From: Bacillota bacterium
GTDB taxonomy: Bacteria; Bacillota; Clostridia; Acetivibrionales; DSM-1351
Length of the DNA: 15,119 bases
NCBI GenBank assembly: GCA_023433945.1
Contig: JAEYTP010000109.1
Location: 1-15,119 of the forward strand
Direction: 5' to 3'
The notes under the pieces are model-generated. The model did not search any database. It saw only the letters and a list, made by a program, of their open reading frames with translations, and was not told the origin of the DNA. A program made the position numbers and the translations under genes. Shown here piece by piece: positions 13,289-15,119 of this stretch; the first letter of the stretch is position 1, and each line of letters begins with the position of its first letter.

Positions 13289-14572
13289 ATGAACGTAAAA
13301 GTTGAAAATATCGAAAAAAACGTTGTGCAGCTTGAGATTGAAGTTGATGCAGCAAAATTTGAAGAAGGAATGCAGCTCTCTTACAAAAAGAATGTTTCTA
13401 AGTTTGCTGTACCAGGGTTTAGAAAGGGTAAGGCGCCTAGACACATTGTCGAGAGATACTACGGAGAAGGTGCATTATATGATGATGCCATCAATATAGT
13501 TTGTGGCGAAGCATATGAGAAGGCTATTGAAGAAAACAACATTCAGCCTGTTGACAGACCTGACATTGATATTAAGCAAATTGGCAGCAAGCAGAACCTT
13601 ATTTTTACAGCTAAGGTTACTGTTAAGCCAGAAGTAGAGCTTGGTGCATATATGGGCGTTGAGGCAGAGAAGGTTACTGCAACTGTTACTGATGAAGAAG
13701 TAGAGGCAGAATTCCAGAAGGTTGTCGACAAGAACTCAAGACTAGTAACTGTTACTGATAGACCAGTTCAATCAGGAGACACAGCGGTTATCGATTTTGA
13801 AGGCTTTATAGATGATGTTGCATTTGAAGGCGGTAAGGGAACTGATTACAGCTTGGTTATTGGTTCAAATACATTTATTCCAGGCTTTGAAGACCAGCTT
13901 ATTGGGAAAAATGCTGGAGAAGAGTTAGACGTAAATGTATCCTTCCCAGAAGAATACGGCAAGGAAGAGCTAAATGGTAAGCCCGCATTATTTAAGGTTA
14001 CTATAAAGGAAATAAAGGTTAAGGAATTACCAGAAGTTGATGATGAATTTGCAAAGGATATCAGCGAGTTTGATACTTTGGCAGAATACAAGGAAGACCT
14101 CAAGAAAAAGCTTTTAGACGCTGCTCAAAAGAAGGCTGAACGTCAGACGGAGGAAAATGTAATCAACAAGGTGGTTGAGAATGCTACTGTTGAAATTCCT
14201 CAGGTAATGATTGAAAATAGAATTAACAACATGATAAGAGACTTTGACATGAAGCTTCGTTACCAAGGGTTAGACCTTGAAAAGTATGCTCAGATTATGG
14301 GCCTCGATGAAGCTGGTCTCAAAGGACAGTTTGCTGAAAGAGCTGCTAAGGAAGTTAAGGTTCAACTCGTTATTGAAAAGATTACTGAGGTTGAAAACGT
14401 ACAGGCTTCAGATGAAGATGCGGACGCTGAAATTCAGAGAATGGCAGATATGTACAAGCAATCAGTTGAAGACCTAAAGAAGTCAATTAGTGCTGATGAA
14501 ATGGAATACATCAAGAAGGATGTTGCATTCAGAAAGACTATTGAACTGCTTGTTGAGAAGGCTAAATTTTAA
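13289..14572 (+). CDS. tig: Trigger factor, ribosome-associated chaperone and prolyl isomerase
   Basis: A 427-residue chaperone that binds at the ribosomal exit tunnel and shields nascent chains. The ribosome-docking signature GFRKGKAP is at residues 43-50, the same numbering as in E. coli. The FKBP-type isomerase domain runs from about 150 to 245 (SGDTAVIDFEGFID to LFKVTIKEIK), and the helical C-terminal substrate cradle follows. Length is normal. The ribosome site GGGAGGT (13270-13276) is a little distant from ATG 13289. The order tig-clpP is conserved in many bacteria and links folding of new chains to degradation. No clear terminator separates it from clpP. Confidence 0.97.
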   Translation: MNVKVENIEKNVVQLEIEVDAAKFEEGMQLSYKKNVSKFAVPGFRKGKAPRHIVERYYGEGALYDDAINIVCGEAYEKAIEENNIQPVDRPDIDIKQIGSKQNLIFTAKVTVKPEVELGAYMGVEAEKVTATVTDEEVEAEFQKVVDKNSRLVTVTDRPVQSGDTAVIDFEGFIDDVAFEGGKGTDYSLVIGSNTFIPGFEDQLIGKNAGEELDVNVSFPEEYGKEELNGKPALFKVTIKEIKVKELPEVDDEFAKDISEFDTLAEYKEDLKKKLLDAAQKKAERQTEENVINKVVENATVEIPQVMIENRINNMIRDFDMKLRYQGLDLEKYAQIMGLDEAGLKGQFAERAAKEVKVQLVIEKITEVENVQASDEDADAEIQRMADMYKQSVEDLKKSISADEMEYIKKDVAFRKTIELLVEKAKF

Positions 14573-14678
14573 TTTATTCGGATAAATCTAGGCAATAAGT
14601 GTTACTTTGTTTGAAATTTGGATACATTATATAGATATACCTAGTATGTATAGGTACTTCTTTATAAGGAGTAATATA

Positions 14679-14738
14679 ATGTCAAACATAAAACTAAAAT
14701 TCATATGGTGCAATCGAAAGGTTGAAATCATATATTAA
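14679..14738 (+). CDS. Possible 19-residue small protein or leader peptide before clpP
   Basis: An ATG with a well-spaced ribosome site (AAGGAG, 14666-14671) opens a 19-codon frame, MSNIKLKFIWCNRKVEIIY, ending at TAA 14736-14738. The clpP ribosome site follows directly and its ATG is 16 bases after this stop, a spacing suited to coupling. It is basic, with one Trp and one Cys. It has no run of one amino acid that would mark a classical attenuator. I recognise no homologue. It may be chance, but the ribosome site makes it worth listing. Confidence 0.4.
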   Translation: MSNIKLKFIWCNRKVEIIY

Positions 14739-14754
14739 TAAGGGAGGTATGGTC

Positions 14755-15119
14755 ATGAGTTTAGTACCTATGGTAGTTGAGCAAACAAATCGTGGTGAAC
14801 GTTCATACGATATTTTTTCAAGATTGTTAAATGATAGGATTATTGTTTTGAGTGATGAAGTAAATGATGTTACAGCTAGTCTGGTTGTGGCACAAATGCT
14901 CTATTTGGAAGCACAAGATCCTGATAAGGATATTCAGCTTTATATTAATAGTCCCGGGGGTTCAGTAACATCCGGATTTGCTATTTATGATACTATGCAG
15001 TACGTTAAGTGTGACGTATCAACTATTTGTATTGGTATGGCTGCTAGTATGGGAGCATTCCTTCTCGCTGCAGGAGCAAAAGGTAAGAGATTTGCTCTTC
15101 CTAATGCAGAAATAATGAT
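14755..15119 (+). CDS. clpP: ATP-dependent Clp protease proteolytic subunit (cut by window edge)
   Basis: The first 121 residues of ClpP, the serine protease subunit that forms a 14-mer barrel fed by ClpX or ClpC. Visible are SRLLNDRIIVLSDEVND, YINSPGGSV with the oxyanion-loop glycines, and the nucleophile Ser98 in GMAASMGAF. The catalytic His and Asp lie beyond the edge; the frame is open at 15119. Two in-frame ATGs exist. The second (14755) has the right distance from AAGGGAGGT (14740-14748), whereas the first (14749) abuts it. No CtsR operator (tandem GGTCAAA) was found upstream, so the usual Firmicutes heat-shock control is not evident here. Confidence 0.97.
   Translation, partial: MSLVPMVVEQTNRGERSYDIFSRLLNDRIIVLSDEVNDVTASLVVAQMLYLEAQDPDKDIQLYINSPGGSVTSGFAIYDTMQYVKCDVSTICIGMAASMGAFLLAAGAKGKRFALPNAEIM

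Noticed and set aside
14568..14590. A terminator after tig
   Set aside because: The ATTTAT-TCGG-ATAAAT stem is short, AT-only and lacks a following T-run.
14573..14748. A CtsR or CIRCE heat-shock operator before clpP
   Set aside because: No tandem GGTCAAA heptads and no long CIRCE inverted repeat are present. A 6-bp stem (TACCTA/TAGGTA near 14638-14656) is too weak to call.

Overview
The window looks like chromosomal DNA of a low-GC, Gram-positive anaerobe of the class Clostridia (Ruminiclostridium/Acetivibrio-like). This is inferred from A/T-rich codon use, strong AGGAGG-type ribosome binding sites, and conserved Firmicutes gene groups: tsaE-tsaB-rimI, an HPr-like gene beside uvrC, and tig-clpP. 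Every recognised gene except a fragment at the left edge reads on the + strand.

Layout. Positions 1-119 hold the start of an insertion-sequence transposase gene on the minus strand. Positions 120-1482 hold no gene and are almost entirely two tandem arrays: four 83-84 bp units, each carrying a hairpin, then 31 units of 25-26 bp. An imidazolonepropionase-like amidohydrolase, tsaE, tsaB and rimI follow, then a Lon-related AAA+/S16 protease. Next come an ECF sigma factor, its zinc anti-sigma factor and a signal-peptide/beta-repeat/multi-helix membrane protein in overlapping frames. After these lie an HPr-like protein with Asp in place of His15 and a strong terminator, then uvrC, a calcineurin-like phosphoesterase, tig, and clpP cut off by the right edge.

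What stands out is six different tandem arrays in 15 kb. Three begin at, or just inside, the 3' end of a gene and copy that gene's own stop-codon region. The tsaB array repeats GCTGAGTAA, the rimI array repeats GCTAG, and the Lon-like array repeats the last 25 or so bases of the gene including TAG. The arrays are unrelated in bulk sequence, yet three of them have a unit of about 26 bp. They separate genes that are usually tightly packed. This points to a local process that amplifies the ends of genes, or to a relaxed-selection niche for replication slippage just after stop codons. I know of no named system that matches, and whether it is genome-wide cannot be judged from this window.

Working together: TsaE and TsaB belong to the t6A tRNA-modification machinery, and RimI is the ribosomal-protein N-acetyltransferase that usually travels with them. 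The Lon-like protease, trigger factor and ClpP all serve protein folding and quality control. UvrC does nucleotide excision repair. The sigma/anti-sigma/membrane-protein trio is probably an envelope-responsive regulatory module.
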